Assembly: GCA_036822055.1 (NCBI GenBank)
Contig: DAISIK010000012.1
Coordinates: forward strand, 5,777 to 69,776
Source: DAISIK01 sp036822055
Lineage (GTDB): Bacteria; Verrucomicrobiota; Verrucomicrobiia; Opitutales; Puniceicoccaceae
Length of the DNA stretch: 64,000 bases
Direction: 5' to 3'
This document shows positions 26,075-35,549 of this stretch, piece by piece. Position numbers and translations under genes: made by a program. The notes under the pieces are model-generated. The model had not been told where the DNA came from. It saw only the letters and a program-made list of their open reading frames with translations, and did not search any database. Numbering within the stretch: position 1 is the stretch's first letter; the number at the start of each line of letters is the position of its first letter.

Positions 26075-27925
26075 ATGTGTGGAATTGTTGGCTATGTTGG
26101 CAAAAACCAGGCTGCCGGCCTCTTGGTTAGGGGTCTCAAGCGCCTCGAATATCGTGGCTACGATTCCGCAGGCCTCACCGTCAGCGATGGTTCCACCTTT
26201 CATACCCTCCGCAAGGTTGGACGCGTCGATAACCTTGCTGACGCAGTAACGATTGCCACCCCCCAGGGCACCACGGGGATCAGCCATACCCGTTGGGCCA
26301 CTCACGGGGGCGTAAATGAGGCCAACACCCACCCTCATCTCAGCTCGAATGGTCGGTTCTCGCTCGTCCACAACGGGGTAATCGAAAACTACGGTACGAT
26401 CAAAGCCTTTCTCCGGGAAAAAGGCTACACCTTCAACTCAGAAACAGATACTGAGATTCTCTCAAACCTCATCGACTACCACTATGCCAAAGAGCCCGTC
26501 GTAGAGGGTCGAAACCGGTTCCTCGAAGCCGTCCGGCGTGCTCTCTTTCACGTTGAAGGTACCTACGGCATCGCAGTGCTCTGCACTGAACGGCCGGGGG
26601 AACTGGTTGGCGCGCGAAAGGGATCGCCTCTCATCGTCGGGGTCGGTCGCGACGAGAACTTTTTGGCGAGCGATGTCTCGGCCATCGTGGGAGCAACCCT
26701 TAACGTGATCTACCTCAGCGACGGGGAGCTCGTCCACCTTACCGCTGAGAACTACAACATCGTCACCATTGCCAAAGAGTCCGTCAACGCCGTCATTCAC
26801 ACCGTTGACTGGTCAATCGAAGAAGCAGAACTAGGCGACTTTGAACACTTCATGCTCAAAGAGATCTTTGAGCAGCCCCGCGCCATTGAAAACGCTATGC
26901 GGGGTCGCTTCTCCGAGGACGGAAGCTCCTCCCTCTTCGGCGGGCTTAACCTGACCTCCCACGACCTTCGCATGGTCGATCGGATTGTTTTCTGTGGATG
27001 TGGAACCGCCTGGCACTCCTGCCTTGTCGCCGAGTACCTGATTGAGCGCTTTGCTCGGATCCCAGTCGAGGTCGAGTACGCCTCCGAGTTCCGCTACCGT
27101 AATACGCCCCTCGACAAAAACACCCTCGTCTTTGTCATTAGCCAATCCGGAGAGACCATCGATACCCTGGGTGCCCTCCGCGAGGCAAAACGCAAGGGCT
27201 ACCGGGTGCTTGCCATCAACAACTCTGTCGGCTCCACCATCGCCCGCGAGTCCGACGGTGGAATCTACCAACACGCAGGCCCCGAGATTGGAGTCGCCTC
27301 GACCAAAGCCTTCACTTCCCAACTTCAAGTTGTGGCCATGATCGCTCTCTACCTCGGCCGTCTCCGGGACATGAGCTTCAGCGATGGGGTCGCTTTCGTC
27401 GAGGGTCTCAAAAAAGCGCCCGAGCTCGTCCGTCAAGTGCTAGGACAGGCGGACTACCTACAGGTCATTGCCAAAAAATACGCAGCTTTTAACGACGCCC
27501 TCTTCCTCGGTCGCCAGCTCCTCTTCCCCATCGCGCTGGAGGGAGCCCTCAAGCTCAAGGAGATTTCCTACATTCACGCCGAGGGCTACCCCGCAGCTGA
27601 GATGAAGCACGGCCCGATCGCCCTCATCAGCGAGGACTGTCCATCGGTCTTCCTCGTTAACGGGGGAGAGATTTTCCAAAAGACCCTCTCCAACATGCAG
27701 GAAGTCAAAGCCCGGGGTGGGCCTATCATCGCCATCGCCCAGGAAAGCTGCGAACTCCCCGCTGGCTTGGTCGACGATCCGGTCTTTGTTCCCGATTGCC
27801 ATGAGGCGATTCTACCCATCCTCATGACGATACCCCTCCAACTCCTGAGCTATTACATCGCCTGCGAGCGGGGTTGTGACGTCGATAAACCCCGCAATCT
27901 TGCCAAGTCGGTAACCGTAGAATAG
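26075..27925 (+). CDS. glmS: Glutamine-fructose-6-phosphate aminotransferase (isomerizing)
   Basis: A 616-residue enzyme making glucosamine-6-phosphate for peptidoglycan and LPS. Cys2 of MCGIVGYVG is the glutaminase nucleophile. THTRWATHG-type residues (SHTRWATHG), GIGRDENFLASD-like (VGRDENFLASD), and HNG motifs complete the glutamine domain. Two SIS domains follow (FCGCGTAWHSC; SQSGETIDTLGAL), ending in the family's AKSVTVE. No glmS ribozyme is evident in the short 106-bp leader. Confidence 0.97.
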   Translation: MCGIVGYVGKNQAAGLLVRGLKRLEYRGYDSAGLTVSDGSTFHTLRKVGRVDNLADAVTIATPQGTTGISHTRWATHGGVNEANTHPHLSSNGRFSLVHNGVIENYGTIKAFLREKGYTFNSETDTEILSNLIDYHYAKEPVVEGRNRFLEAVRRALFHVEGTYGIAVLCTERPGELVGARKGSPLIVGVGRDENFLASDVSAIVGATLNVIYLSDGELVHLTAENYNIVTIAKESVNAVIHTVDWSIEEAELGDFEHFMLKEIFEQPRAIENAMRGRFSEDGSSSLFGGLNLTSHDLRMVDRIVFCGCGTAWHSCLVAEYLIERFARIPVEVEYASEFRYRNTPLDKNTLVFVISQSGETIDTLGALREAKRKGYRVLAINNSVGSTIARESDGGIYQHAGPEIGVASTKAFTSQLQVVAMIALYLGRLRDMSFSDGVAFVEGLKKAPELVRQVLGQADYLQVIAKKYAAFNDALFLGRQLLFPIALEGALKLKEISYIHAEGYPAAEMKHGPIALISEDCPSVFLVNGGEIFQKTLSNMQEVKARGGPIIAIAQESCELPAGLVDDPVFVPDCHEAILPILMTIPLQLLSYYIACERGCDVDKPRNLAKSVTVE

Positions 27926-28219
27926 GCCCCCGCAGCTCAGCTCATCCGATTGGCTCACCCGGTACCGCCACCGAATTAACCTCCGCCGTCGGTCGCTGGG
28001 CTCTATTCGCCAACCCGAGTTTCGCACTTAAAATGGGGCGGATGTTGATAACCAAACACTCATGCAAGTGCCCACTCGTCATCGGCATCTTCGCCTCGCT
28101 CAGAACTCGACTGCATTTTGAAGGACTTTTGATCCAGTGGAGAGTTTCTCTGACCAGAGCGGGAACGGATGGGAATTGGAAGGGCTGCGGTCTTCCTTCT
28201 CACAGCGAGATGCGGCACG
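27926..28219. other. Gap between glmS and the toxin-antitoxin relic
   Basis: About 294 bases. Short open frames here lack coding character. No promoter or RNA is evident. Confidence 0.4.
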
Positions 28220-28243
28220 GCACCATTGCACCATCGCACCATT
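28220..28243. repeat. Three tandem 8-mers
   Basis: GCACCATT, GCACCATC and GCACCATT lie head to tail, ending five bases before the presumed start of the decayed antitoxin gene. It could be an operator-like site or simple slippage. Confidence 0.6.
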
Positions 28244-28247
28244 TTCA

Positions 28248-28493
28248 TTGAGCACGAGGCTTACAGTAAATTTATAGGAGGAGTATGACACAGCCGCCCG
28301 CGCCTATTCCAAGGCGGAGGATGTGTCACTCAGCCAAACGATCAATGATTTGCTGGCGATTGCTGTCCAGAAAGAGAGTCTTCCGATCGGCATTCCAAAG
28401 GGGGGAGAAAATGAGGAAAGAGTGTTTCCCACCTCCAAAGGTGCCAAAAATGTGACTGCCGCATTAGTGGAATCCATTGAAACCGATGCCTGA
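28248..28493 (+). pseudogene. Antitoxin remnant (ribbon-helix-helix type) with an in-frame stop
   Basis: Reading from TTG 28248 gives an 81-codon frame: STRLTVNL, then TAG at 28275-28277, then EEYDTAARAYSKAEDVSLSQ and TINDLLAIAVQKES. It ends AALVESIETDA at TGA 28491. This is the layout of a CopG-like RHH antitoxin: a beta-strand (RLTVNL), a helix, then VSLSQTINDLL. A single nonsense codon separates strand and helix. The stop overlaps the ATG of a toxin-like frame at 28486. The start codon is also non-standard. I judge it a pseudogene; the family call rests on pattern only. Confidence 0.6.
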
Positions 28494-28569
28494 TCGGGGG
28501 CGCACGTATTTATTGGATGGGAATCTTCTGGTGGCTCTGCGCGTTGACACGCACGAGCACCATCGTCGG
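28486..28569 (+). pseudogene. Truncated PIN-domain (VapC-like) toxin
   Basis: ATG 28486 overlaps the antitoxin's 3' end by eight bases. The first 28 residues (TYLLDGNLLVALRVDTHEHH plus RR) match the N-terminus of PIN toxins, with the first catalytic Asp in LLDGN. After about 28569 the frame loses resemblance and runs into tRNA-derived codons, ending at 28635. A full PIN domain is about 130 residues, so over three quarters are missing. The break lies about 25 bases from the CCA end of tRNA-Arg. Confidence 0.6.
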
Positions 28570-28594
28570 CCAGGCCTTAATCGATACACCGAAA

Positions 28595-28669
28595 TGGTGC
28601 CCCCACCGAGACTCGAACTCGGATTAACAGTTTAGGAAACTGCGGTTCTATCCATTGAACTATGGGGAC
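28595..28669 (-). tRNA. tRNA-Arg(CCT)
   Basis: A 75-nt gene including encoded CCA. Acceptor GTCCCCA pairs with TGGGGGC, the D stem GTTC with GAAC, and the anticodon stem GCAGT with ACTGT. The loop is TTCCTAA (anticodon CCT, reads AGG). The T arm is CCGAG-TTCGAGT-CTCGG, and the discriminator is A. All stems close. The 3' end faces the TA relic. Confidence 0.93.
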
Positions 28670-28919
28670 TAATTCCCTCGGCCGATTTTCCGTCGAGGTT
28701 CAAAAAATACCTTTGCCAAAGCCCGACAAAATGCCCCAAGGGATCTTCGTTTTCAAGATTTGAATCCTCCGCCCTCCGGCTTTTCCTCCAGTCCAACCCA
28801 GCAAGACCTCTCGAGACGATCAAACACCAGAACTCCAAAGGCGAAACCTCAGCTGGACATTTTCCACCTTTGGGGCAGTTTTTCAGCTCTTAGCTAACTG
28901 GCTTTTATCCTTTTCGACA

Positions 28920-31900
28920 ATGGAATCTCTCTCGACCCGCCTGCTTCCCGACGCCACCTTCATCGAAGGGGTTGTCGAGCCAGCAGTCGCTGCCGTTTCC
29001 TCCACCATTGCCTCAAGGTGCAGTCAATCGACCGTCCTGCTGGTTGACCGCCATCAGAGGGCAGCCGACCAGTGGGCCGAGGATCTTGCCCTGTTTCTTC
29101 AGCTGGCCAACAAAAAGCAGGTTCTCATCAAGCCATTTCCAGCCATCTCCGAGGAAGACCCGGACTCCTTCGACACTTCAACCGAGGACGACGACTGGGA
29201 TCGGAGTGCCCTCCTCACCCTGCTTCTGGAGCGGCAGGGCAAAGGCGCCGCCTCGAAAAAAGCACTCAAGGCGCTCCCCCATCTCATCATACCCACCACG
29301 CCCCGAGCCCTTTGCCAGCCAGTCATCTCTCCGGGCGATCTTGATTCCAACCGTATCCTCCTTCAGCCCGGCCAGGAGTTCCCCCCCGCCAAACTTGTTG
29401 CCTACCTCCAAGAAAAACTCGGTTACGATCGGGAAGACCTCTGCGAAGCCCCAGGACAATTCGCCGTCCGCGGCAGTTTGGTGGATGTCTACCCAACGGG
29501 GACAACCACCCCCTGCCGGATTGATTACTTTGGCGATCAAATCGAATCTCTGCGTCCCTATGATCCAACTACACAGCGATCCGAGGGTAAAATCGACTCC
29601 CTTGCCATCACCCCCCGGACCAGTTCCGGCAACCAGAACAAAGCTCATCTTGCAGCATACCTAAATTGTCCCTCCCTCGTCATTTTTCGCGAGCCCAGGC
29701 TGCTCGAAGAGGAAAATGCCGAAGCCTTTCTTGTTCCCCCCGTCGGCACCCAGGCCCGCACCATCAAAGGCCTCGCCCCCCTTGCCGAACGAACCTCTGC
29801 CAAACAGGATACCTGGGTTGGTATCGGTGCCTTTGATACCAATCCTTCGCTTTTCCCTCCCGAGGTGCCGAGGCGCACCATCTCCACCGAACCCCTTTCC
29901 AACCTACGTCCATTCGCCAGCCTCGATTCTCTCGGCAACGATCGCCTGATCCTCGAACAGGAATCCCGCGATCAGTTCCTCAATAAACTGGTCGAGCGTC
30001 TCGCCCAGGGCTGGCACCTGGAAATCTTCTTCAACAACGATGGTGAAGAAAGCCGTTTCCGCGAAATCATTGAGGACGATCCCGGCCTCCAGCTCATCGG
30101 CCAGAAAGCCGTGTTTCGGCGTGGAGCCATTCACGAGGGGGCCGTCATTGACTTTGGCAAATCCACTTCCTTCGGAGCCACCAAGTCCCGGAGGGTTATC
30201 CTCGCCACCGACAGTGAGATCTTTGGGCGTTTCCGCACCCGGCTCAGTTCCCTTGTCAACCGCAAGCGGGTGCACCACTCCGAAATCGACCGTCTCCTCG
30301 ATTTTTCAGACCTTAATCCGGGTGATTACCTCGTTCACCTCACTCATGGAATCTGTATCTTTCGCGGAATTGAAACCGTCCCGATGGACGACCACTCCGA
30401 GGAAATGATTGCTCTCGAGTTTGCCGATTCCCTCCGCATCCTTACCCCCTTTCAAGAATCGCATCTGCTCTCGCGCTATGTCGGTTTTGCCAACCGTAGT
30501 CCAAAACTCGGCCGCCCCGGTGCAGCCACTTGGAAAAAAGCCCGCGAGAATGCCGAAAAATCGACCCTCGACTTTGCCTCCAAACTGCTGCGCCTCCAGG
30601 CACAGAGGGATCTCATCCCCGGGCACGCCTTCGAAGCCGACACCCCCTGGCAGAAGGAATTTGAACTCGCCTTCCCTTTTCGCGAAACCCCCGACCAGCT
30701 CACCGCTATCCGCGAAGCCAAAGGAGATATGGAACGTCCCCGACCAATGGATCGCCTAGTCTGCGGTGATGTCGGTTTCGGAAAAACCGAGGTGGCCATC
30801 CGGGCCGCCTTCAAGGCGGTGATGGGCGGCAAACAGGTGGCAGTTCTTGTCCCAACCACCGTTCTCGCTCAGCAACATTTTCAGACCTTCCACGACCGGA
30901 TGGCCAACTTTCCCATCGCCGTTGAAATGCTCAGCCGTTTTCGGAAACCGTCCCAACAGAAACAAATTCTGTCCATGGCCGCCGAGGGGAAGATTGATAT
31001 CCTGGTCGGAACTCACGCCCTCCTCGGCGAAAAGCTCGCTTTCAAGGACCTCGGTCTTCTCATCATCGACGAAGAGCACCGCTTCGGCGTGCAGCAGAAG
31101 GAAACCCTCAAGCTGCTCCGCGAAAACGTTGATGTCCTCAGCATGAGTGCCACCCCCATTCCACGCACCCTCTACCTCGCGCTTGCCGGAGCCCGCGACC
31201 TCTCGGTGATCGAGACCCCTCCCCGCAATCGTCGCCCGGTCCAAACCTACATCAAACCGTGGTCCGAGAAATTGATTCGCGACGCCATCCGTTTTGAACT
31301 GGGCCGCGGCGGCCAGATCTTTTTTCTCCACAACCGCGTCCAAACCATCCACGCCAAGGCCGAAGAAATCCGGCAGATCGTTCCCGAAGTGCGCATCGGG
31401 ATTGGCCATGGCCAAATGGATGAGGGCGTCCTTGAGCAGGTTATGCTGGCCTACACACGCGGCGATTACGATCTTCTCCTCTGCACAACCATCATTGAGT
31501 CCGGCCTCGATATCCCGAATTCCAATACCATGATCATCGAGGGCGCCGACCGCTTCGGCCTCGCCCAGTTGTATCAGCTCCGTGGACGCATTGGCCGCTT
31601 CAATCGGCAAGCCTATGCCTACCTTCTTCTTCCCCAAAAGAGCTCCATTCTTGACCCAGCCCAAAAACGACTCGACGCCATTCGTCAAAATAATCAGCTC
31701 GGGGCCGGCTATCGAATCGCCCTCCGGGACCTCGAATTGCGCGGGGCTGGAAACCTGATCGGCAAAGAACAATCCGGCACCATCGCCGGTGTGGGTTTCG
31801 ACCTCTATTGCCAGCTCCTTCGCCAGTCCGTTGCCAGGCTCCGGGGAGAACCTGGATCGACAGCCATTCGCGCCCAGGTCCGGCTTGATTTCGTACAGAC

Positions 31901-32339
31901 CGGCCCCCTTTCGCGCCAGGTCATCACCCCCCGCACCTCCACCATCACGGGGGAGCTGGAAGGAGCGACTGGCCAAACCATCGTGGCAGCTATTCCCGAT
32001 CACTATATTGGAGAGACCAGTCTCCGCCTTGATCTTTTCCGCAAACTGTCCCTCGCTGCTACGCCCGAAGTCGTACGTGCTTTGGCTGAAGATATCCGGG
32101 ACCGCTTCGGCCAAACGCCCCCACCCGTCGATGCCCTCATCGGAGTTGCCATGGTGAGGGTTCTTGCTGAACAAAAAATGATTACGCTGGTCGAAGTTCA
32201 AGGAGGAGTAGTACGGTGCAAACAGTATCAACAAGGCACCGAGAACTTCCTCCGCATCGGGGGACGCTTTCCCCGCTTGACCGCAAAAGACCCTCTTTCC
32301 AAAATTCGCCAACTTTGTAACCTTCTTCAGAGAGCATGA
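28920..32339 (+). CDS. mfd: Transcription-repair coupling factor Mfd
   Basis: A 1139-residue translocase that removes stalled RNA polymerase and recruits UvrA. It has a UvrB-like N-terminal module, the RNAP-interacting domain (GDYLVHLTHGICIFRGIE near 470), and RecG-like motor motifs: GDVGFGKTEVAIRAA, VPTTVLAQQHF, DEEHRFGV, MSATPIPRTL. The TRG region and C-terminal D7 follow. Its stop overlaps the next ATG by four bases (ATGA). Confidence 0.97.
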   Translation: MESLSTRLLPDATFIEGVVEPAVAAVSSTIASRCSQSTVLLVDRHQRAADQWAEDLALFLQLANKKQVLIKPFPAISEEDPDSFDTSTEDDDWDRSALLTLLLERQGKGAASKKALKALPHLIIPTTPRALCQPVISPGDLDSNRILLQPGQEFPPAKLVAYLQEKLGYDREDLCEAPGQFAVRGSLVDVYPTGTTTPCRIDYFGDQIESLRPYDPTTQRSEGKIDSLAITPRTSSGNQNKAHLAAYLNCPSLVIFREPRLLEEENAEAFLVPPVGTQARTIKGLAPLAERTSAKQDTWVGIGAFDTNPSLFPPEVPRRTISTEPLSNLRPFASLDSLGNDRLILEQESRDQFLNKLVERLAQGWHLEIFFNNDGEESRFREIIEDDPGLQLIGQKAVFRRGAIHEGAVIDFGKSTSFGATKSRRVILATDSEIFGRFRTRLSSLVNRKRVHHSEIDRLLDFSDLNPGDYLVHLTHGICIFRGIETVPMDDHSEEMIALEFADSLRILTPFQESHLLSRYVGFANRSPKLGRPGAATWKKARENAEKSTLDFASKLLRLQAQRDLIPGHAFEADTPWQKEFELAFPFRETPDQLTAIREAKGDMERPRPMDRLVCGDVGFGKTEVAIRAAFKAVMGGKQVAVLVPTTVLAQQHFQTFHDRMANFPIAVEMLSRFRKPSQQKQILSMAAEGKIDILVGTHALLGEKLAFKDLGLLIIDEEHRFGVQQKETLKLLRENVDVLSMSATPIPRTLYLALAGARDLSVIETPPRNRRPVQTYIKPWSEKLIRDAIRFELGRGGQIFFLHNRVQTIHAKAEEIRQIVPEVRIGIGHGQMDEGVLEQVMLAYTRGDYDLLLCTTIIESGLDIPNSNTMIIEGADRFGLAQLYQLRGRIGRFNRQAYAYLLLPQKSSILDPAQKRLDAIRQNNQLGAGYRIALRDLELRGAGNLIGKEQSGTIAGVGFDLYCQLLRQSVARLRGEPGSTAIRAQVRLDFVQTGPLSRQVITPRTSTITGELEGATGQTIVAAIPDHYIGETSLRLDLFRKLSLAATPEVVRALAEDIRDRFGQTPPPVDALIGVAMVRVLAEQKMITLVEVQGGVVRCKQYQQGTENFLRIGGRFPRLTAKDPLSKIRQLCNLLQRA

Positions 32340-33325
32340 CCCGCCTCCTCCTTCCCGTATTTTTAATAGCCCTAGCGGCACCGATCTACCTCTCAGCCCA
32401 GACCTCTGAAGAACTGCCCACTGTACTTCAAGCCGGTAACCGGATCGCTGCCAAGGTCGAGGGTACCATCATCACCGTTGAGGAGATCAGGAGAGAGATG
32501 GCCCCCCTCATGCGTCAGGTTTACAGTGGCTCGAAAACCACTGAAGAGTTTCATGCAAACATCCGGGGGCTCACCCGCGAGGTCCTTCAAAATCTCGTCG
32601 ACCGCATCCTCATCGTTAAAGACTTTCGCGAGAAGGAATTCCAGATCCCCAAATCCTTCATCGAAGGGGAGTTCAACCGGGTCATTCAGGAAGACTTCGA
32701 GGGCGATCGCTCCCGCTTTTTGAGCTTTCTTCGGAGTCAGGACCAGACCGTTCGAGACTTTCGTGCAGAGCTGGAGAAAAAGATAATCGTCGACGTGATG
32801 CGGCAACAGATGAGGCGCTCCCAAGCTGAGATCAGCCCCGATAAAATCGAGTCGTTTTACCTCCGCAATCTTCCTGATTTTGAGCGAAATGCTGCAGTCA
32901 AGCTCCGTCAGATCGTTTTGATCCCCAAACGGGGCGAGACCCCCAACTCTCTCGCCCAGCGAATGAGGGAGGCCGAGGCCGCCCTCGAGTCGGGGGAAGA
33001 GTTTGCCGCCGTCGCACGTCGCTTCAGCGAGGACGCCATGGCATCGCGGGGGGGTCTCTACGGCTGGCTGGAACGCAAAGACCTCCGACCCGACTTGGGA
33101 GAAATTGCCTTTTCCCTCCAATCAGGTGAGCGAAGCCAATCCATCATTACTCCCGAAGCGGCCTTCATCCTTTTCGTCGAGGAGAAGCGTCCCGCCGGTC
33201 CACAACCCCTCCATGAAGTTCGCGATCAGATCGAGAGGGCGATTCTTGACGAATTGGCCCGCGAGGCTCAGATCCGCTGGATCGAGCGTCTCCGCCAGAA
33301 AGCATTCGTGGAATACTACATTTAA
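32336..33325 (+). CDS. Periplasmic SurA/PpiC-type peptidyl-prolyl isomerase
   Basis: A 329-residue exported protein. A signal peptide occupies residues 1-21 (LLLPVFLIALAAPIYLSA). A SurA-N-like helical domain spans about 35-170 (NRIAAKVEGTIITVEEIRRE). A rotamase PPIC domain spans about 180-290 (RQIVLIPKRGE, FAAVARRFSED, GGLYGWL). A closing helix follows. It is a probable chaperone for outer-membrane proteins. It is coupled to mfd by an ATGA overlap, and pal lies 88 bases downstream. Confidence 0.85.
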   Translation: MTRLLLPVFLIALAAPIYLSAQTSEELPTVLQAGNRIAAKVEGTIITVEEIRREMAPLMRQVYSGSKTTEEFHANIRGLTREVLQNLVDRILIVKDFREKEFQIPKSFIEGEFNRVIQEDFEGDRSRFLSFLRSQDQTVRDFRAELEKKIIVDVMRQQMRRSQAEISPDKIESFYLRNLPDFERNAAVKLRQIVLIPKRGETPNSLAQRMREAEAALESGEEFAAVARRFSEDAMASRGGLYGWLERKDLRPDLGEIAFSLQSGERSQSIITPEAAFILFVEEKRPAGPQPLHEVRDQIERAILDELAREAQIRWIERLRQKAFVEYYI

Positions 33326-33413
33326 ATGCTGCCCTTCCGTCACTGACTTGACAAAATAGGCTGCGACTGAAAAGACCACCTATTCCCTTTCACCGACCCA
33401 TAGCCACTCTTCC

Positions 33414-33986
33414 ATGGAACGCCTCCTAAAAATACTTCCTCTCGTCGCCATCATTCTTCTAGCTGGCGGTTGTAAGAAAAAAGTCCCGATCGATCCCGAG
33501 GCTACGGTTATCGGCAGGCCCAACAACCCAAACCGGGGGGACTTCATTGCTGGCGACCAACCGGCCCCCATCATCCCAGGGGATCTGACTGGCTTCGGCC
33601 CAGATGATCAGGGTCTTCTTCAAAGGGGCGAGGGCTTCGATGGCCCGGGCGAAAGAAACGTCTTTTCACCCGTATTTTTCGACTTCGATCAGTCGTTTGT
33701 TCGCCCCCAGGATCGACCAACCCTCGATGGGGTGGCCACCCAGCTCTCCGCCAACCCTTCCCACCGGCTCCTCATTGAGGGACATTGCGACTGGAAGGGG
33801 ACTACCGAGTACAACCTGGTTCTCGGTGAAAAACGGGCGGGAGAGGTCCGCGACTACTTAATTGCTCTCGGCATCGATCCCTCTCGCCTCGCAACCAAGA
33901 GCTTCGGAGACCAGATGGCTGCTCCCAACGCCGGACCCGACCAACGGGCGCAAGATCGGAGAGCTGACCTCGTCCTTTTCCGATAG
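33414..33986 (+). CDS. pal: Pal-type OmpA-family lipoprotein
   Basis: A 190-residue lipoprotein with lipobox LLAGGC (Cys20) followed by lysines. A Pro/Gly-rich linker precedes the OmpA/MotB domain (FFDFDQSFVRPQDRPTLDGV; LIEGHCDWKGTTEYNLVLGE; RAGEVRDYLIALGI), which binds peptidoglycan. Cys and Trp in the GHCDWKGT motif follow the Pal pattern. No tol genes are visible here, so the name rests on domain and motif. Start ATG 33414. Confidence 0.85.
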   Translation: MERLLKILPLVAIILLAGGCKKKVPIDPEATVIGRPNNPNRGDFIAGDQPAPIIPGDLTGFGPDDQGLLQRGEGFDGPGERNVFSPVFFDFDQSFVRPQDRPTLDGVATQLSANPSHRLLIEGHCDWKGTTEYNLVLGEKRAGEVRDYLIALGIDPSRLATKSFGDQMAAPNAGPDQRAQDRRADLVLFR

Positions 33987-34016
33987 CACCCCCCTCCCGG
34001 GTTTTCGCTTCCCCTT

Positions 34017-35474
34017 TCAAAGGAGGGGCACGAAAAGATGGGCAAAGGATTCCAGATACCTTTCCCGCCCCTTCGGCTCTTTCCACTCGGATTCTTCAAA
34101 AGGAATCGTCTTCGGAATCAGGGCCTCCGCCCATTGCTGAAGAGCGGCTACATCTGATGGACTGGATTGAAAGATCCCAATCTCAAAATTGAGGAAGAGG
34201 CTTCTCTGATCAAAGTTTGCCGAGCCCGTCATAGCGATCTCCTCATCTACGATCATCAGCTTTCCATGGATCATCCCCGGTTCGTAGAATAAGACCCTCA
34301 CCCCCGCCCGACTCAGCTCCCGCACTCGGTGGTAGGACGCCAGATCAACCAGACGGTGGTTCGACCGCATGGGCAGGATCAGCCGAATCGCTCGACCTGA
34401 AAGCGCCTTCACGACCAGACTGTGGAACAGCGTGTCATCGGGAAGGAAATACGGAGTGACGATTGTCAGCGACTCCCGACAATCCTGAACGAGGAGGAGA
34501 ATCCGTGTGTAGAGGGGATCTCCCTCTATCTCGGGACCACTTTCAATGACCTCGACCAAGCTATCACCGACTCTTTCTGGCTGAAAATGCAGGAGCGGCA
34601 AAACCGTCTCGATCTTCTCTCCCGCCGAAAAAACCCAATCAGCTGCGAAGACAAAGTTAAACGCCCTCAGCACCGGTCCCTCATAGCGGAGGGAGAAGTC
34701 GACAAAAAGCTCGGGATCAGGCACCGGACCAATAAAACGGCGATCAATATTCTGCCCACCAGCGATGCAAACTTTCCGATCAAAAATGGTCAGCTTGCGG
34801 TGATTGCGAAGGTTTGCTGAACTGTGGCTCTGCAGGGCCAAGAGCGGGAGAAAGCGCACCACCTGAGCACCCAGGGGCGCCAACCTCCTCCGAATCCTGG
34901 CCACCTTTCCCATCGAGCCGAACGCATCAACCAGCAGCCTCACCTGCACCCCTGCCCGAGCACGCTCCTCCAGCTTATCAACCACCGCATCAGCCACTGC
35001 GTCACGACCAAAAATATAGGTCATACAGTCGATCGTCTCCTCGGCCTGCTCAATCCCGGCGATTAGCGCCTCAAAGGCCTCCACTCCATCGCGCAAAAGT
35101 TCCACCTTGTTCCCCGCATCCGGGGTCACCGCCCAGTGCTGGATCGGCAAGGAGAGCATCGTCTCCGATTCTGCCCGACGAATGGCCGCCTCCATCACTT
35201 CCTTCTTGATCCGTACCCACCTGCGGCTTTTTCTCCCGCCAAAGAGCAGAAAGAGCGGTACCCCGGCCCACGGCACGAGGATCACGGCAAGGGACCAGGC
35301 GTAAATATTGCTGGGATTACGCTTCTCTCGCAGGATCCGCAGAATGATGAAAAAGCCTATCCCCACCCCGAGCGTGGCAAAAAAATGTGCATAGAGGAGA
35401 CCCAATAACGCTCCAAACCAGCTCAAAAACAGGCTAAAAAACGCATGGATTGCCTCAACCAAACGCTCCATCAC
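34017..35474 (-). CDS. cls: Cardiolipin synthase (phospholipase D family)
   Basis: A 485-residue membrane enzyme. Two N-terminal helices (residues 10-65) precede two HKD catalytic motifs: NHRKLTIFDRKV near 235 and HGKLMIVDEEIAMTGSANFD near 410. It condenses phosphatidylglycerol to cardiolipin. It is convergent with pal (30 bases) and lies about 75 bases beyond apt on the same strand. Confidence 0.93.
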   Translation of the reverse strand: MMERLVEAIHAFFSLFLSWFGALLGLLYAHFFATLGVGIGFFIILRILREKRNPSNIYAWSLAVILVPWAGVPLFLLFGGRKSRRWVRIKKEVMEAAIRRAESETMLSLPIQHWAVTPDAGNKVELLRDGVEAFEALIAGIEQAEETIDCMTYIFGRDAVADAVVDKLEERARAGVQVRLLVDAFGSMGKVARIRRRLAPLGAQVVRFLPLLALQSHSSANLRNHRKLTIFDRKVCIAGGQNIDRRFIGPVPDPELFVDFSLRYEGPVLRAFNFVFAADWVFSAGEKIETVLPLLHFQPERVGDSLVEVIESGPEIEGDPLYTRILLLVQDCRESLTIVTPYFLPDDTLFHSLVVKALSGRAIRLILPMRSNHRLVDLASYHRVRELSRAGVRVLFYEPGMIHGKLMIVDEEIAMTGSANFDQRSLFLNFEIGIFQSSPSDVAALQQWAEALIPKTIPFEESEWKEPKGRERYLESFAHLFVPLL

Positions 35475-35549
35475 CCACTCAAGCCCCCATGGAATCCAGC
35501 CATCAACCCCAGTCTCAGCCTCAGTTCAAAGATTTTATAAAAGCTTTTG

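Noticed and set aside
28285..28458. ATG with a perfect AGGAGG site inside the antitoxin relic
   Set aside because: Its frame gives an Arg/Pro/Cys-rich product ending early and unlike any protein. The GAGGAG bases are the Glu-Glu codons of the antitoxin frame.
28632..28838. Minus-strand frame over tRNA-Arg
   Set aside because: It reads through the tRNA and its leader; its end is the usual artefact of translating a tRNA gene.
30756..32381. 541-codon frame opposite mfd
   Set aside because: It is the complement of mfd's helicase codons; mfd has every expected motif.
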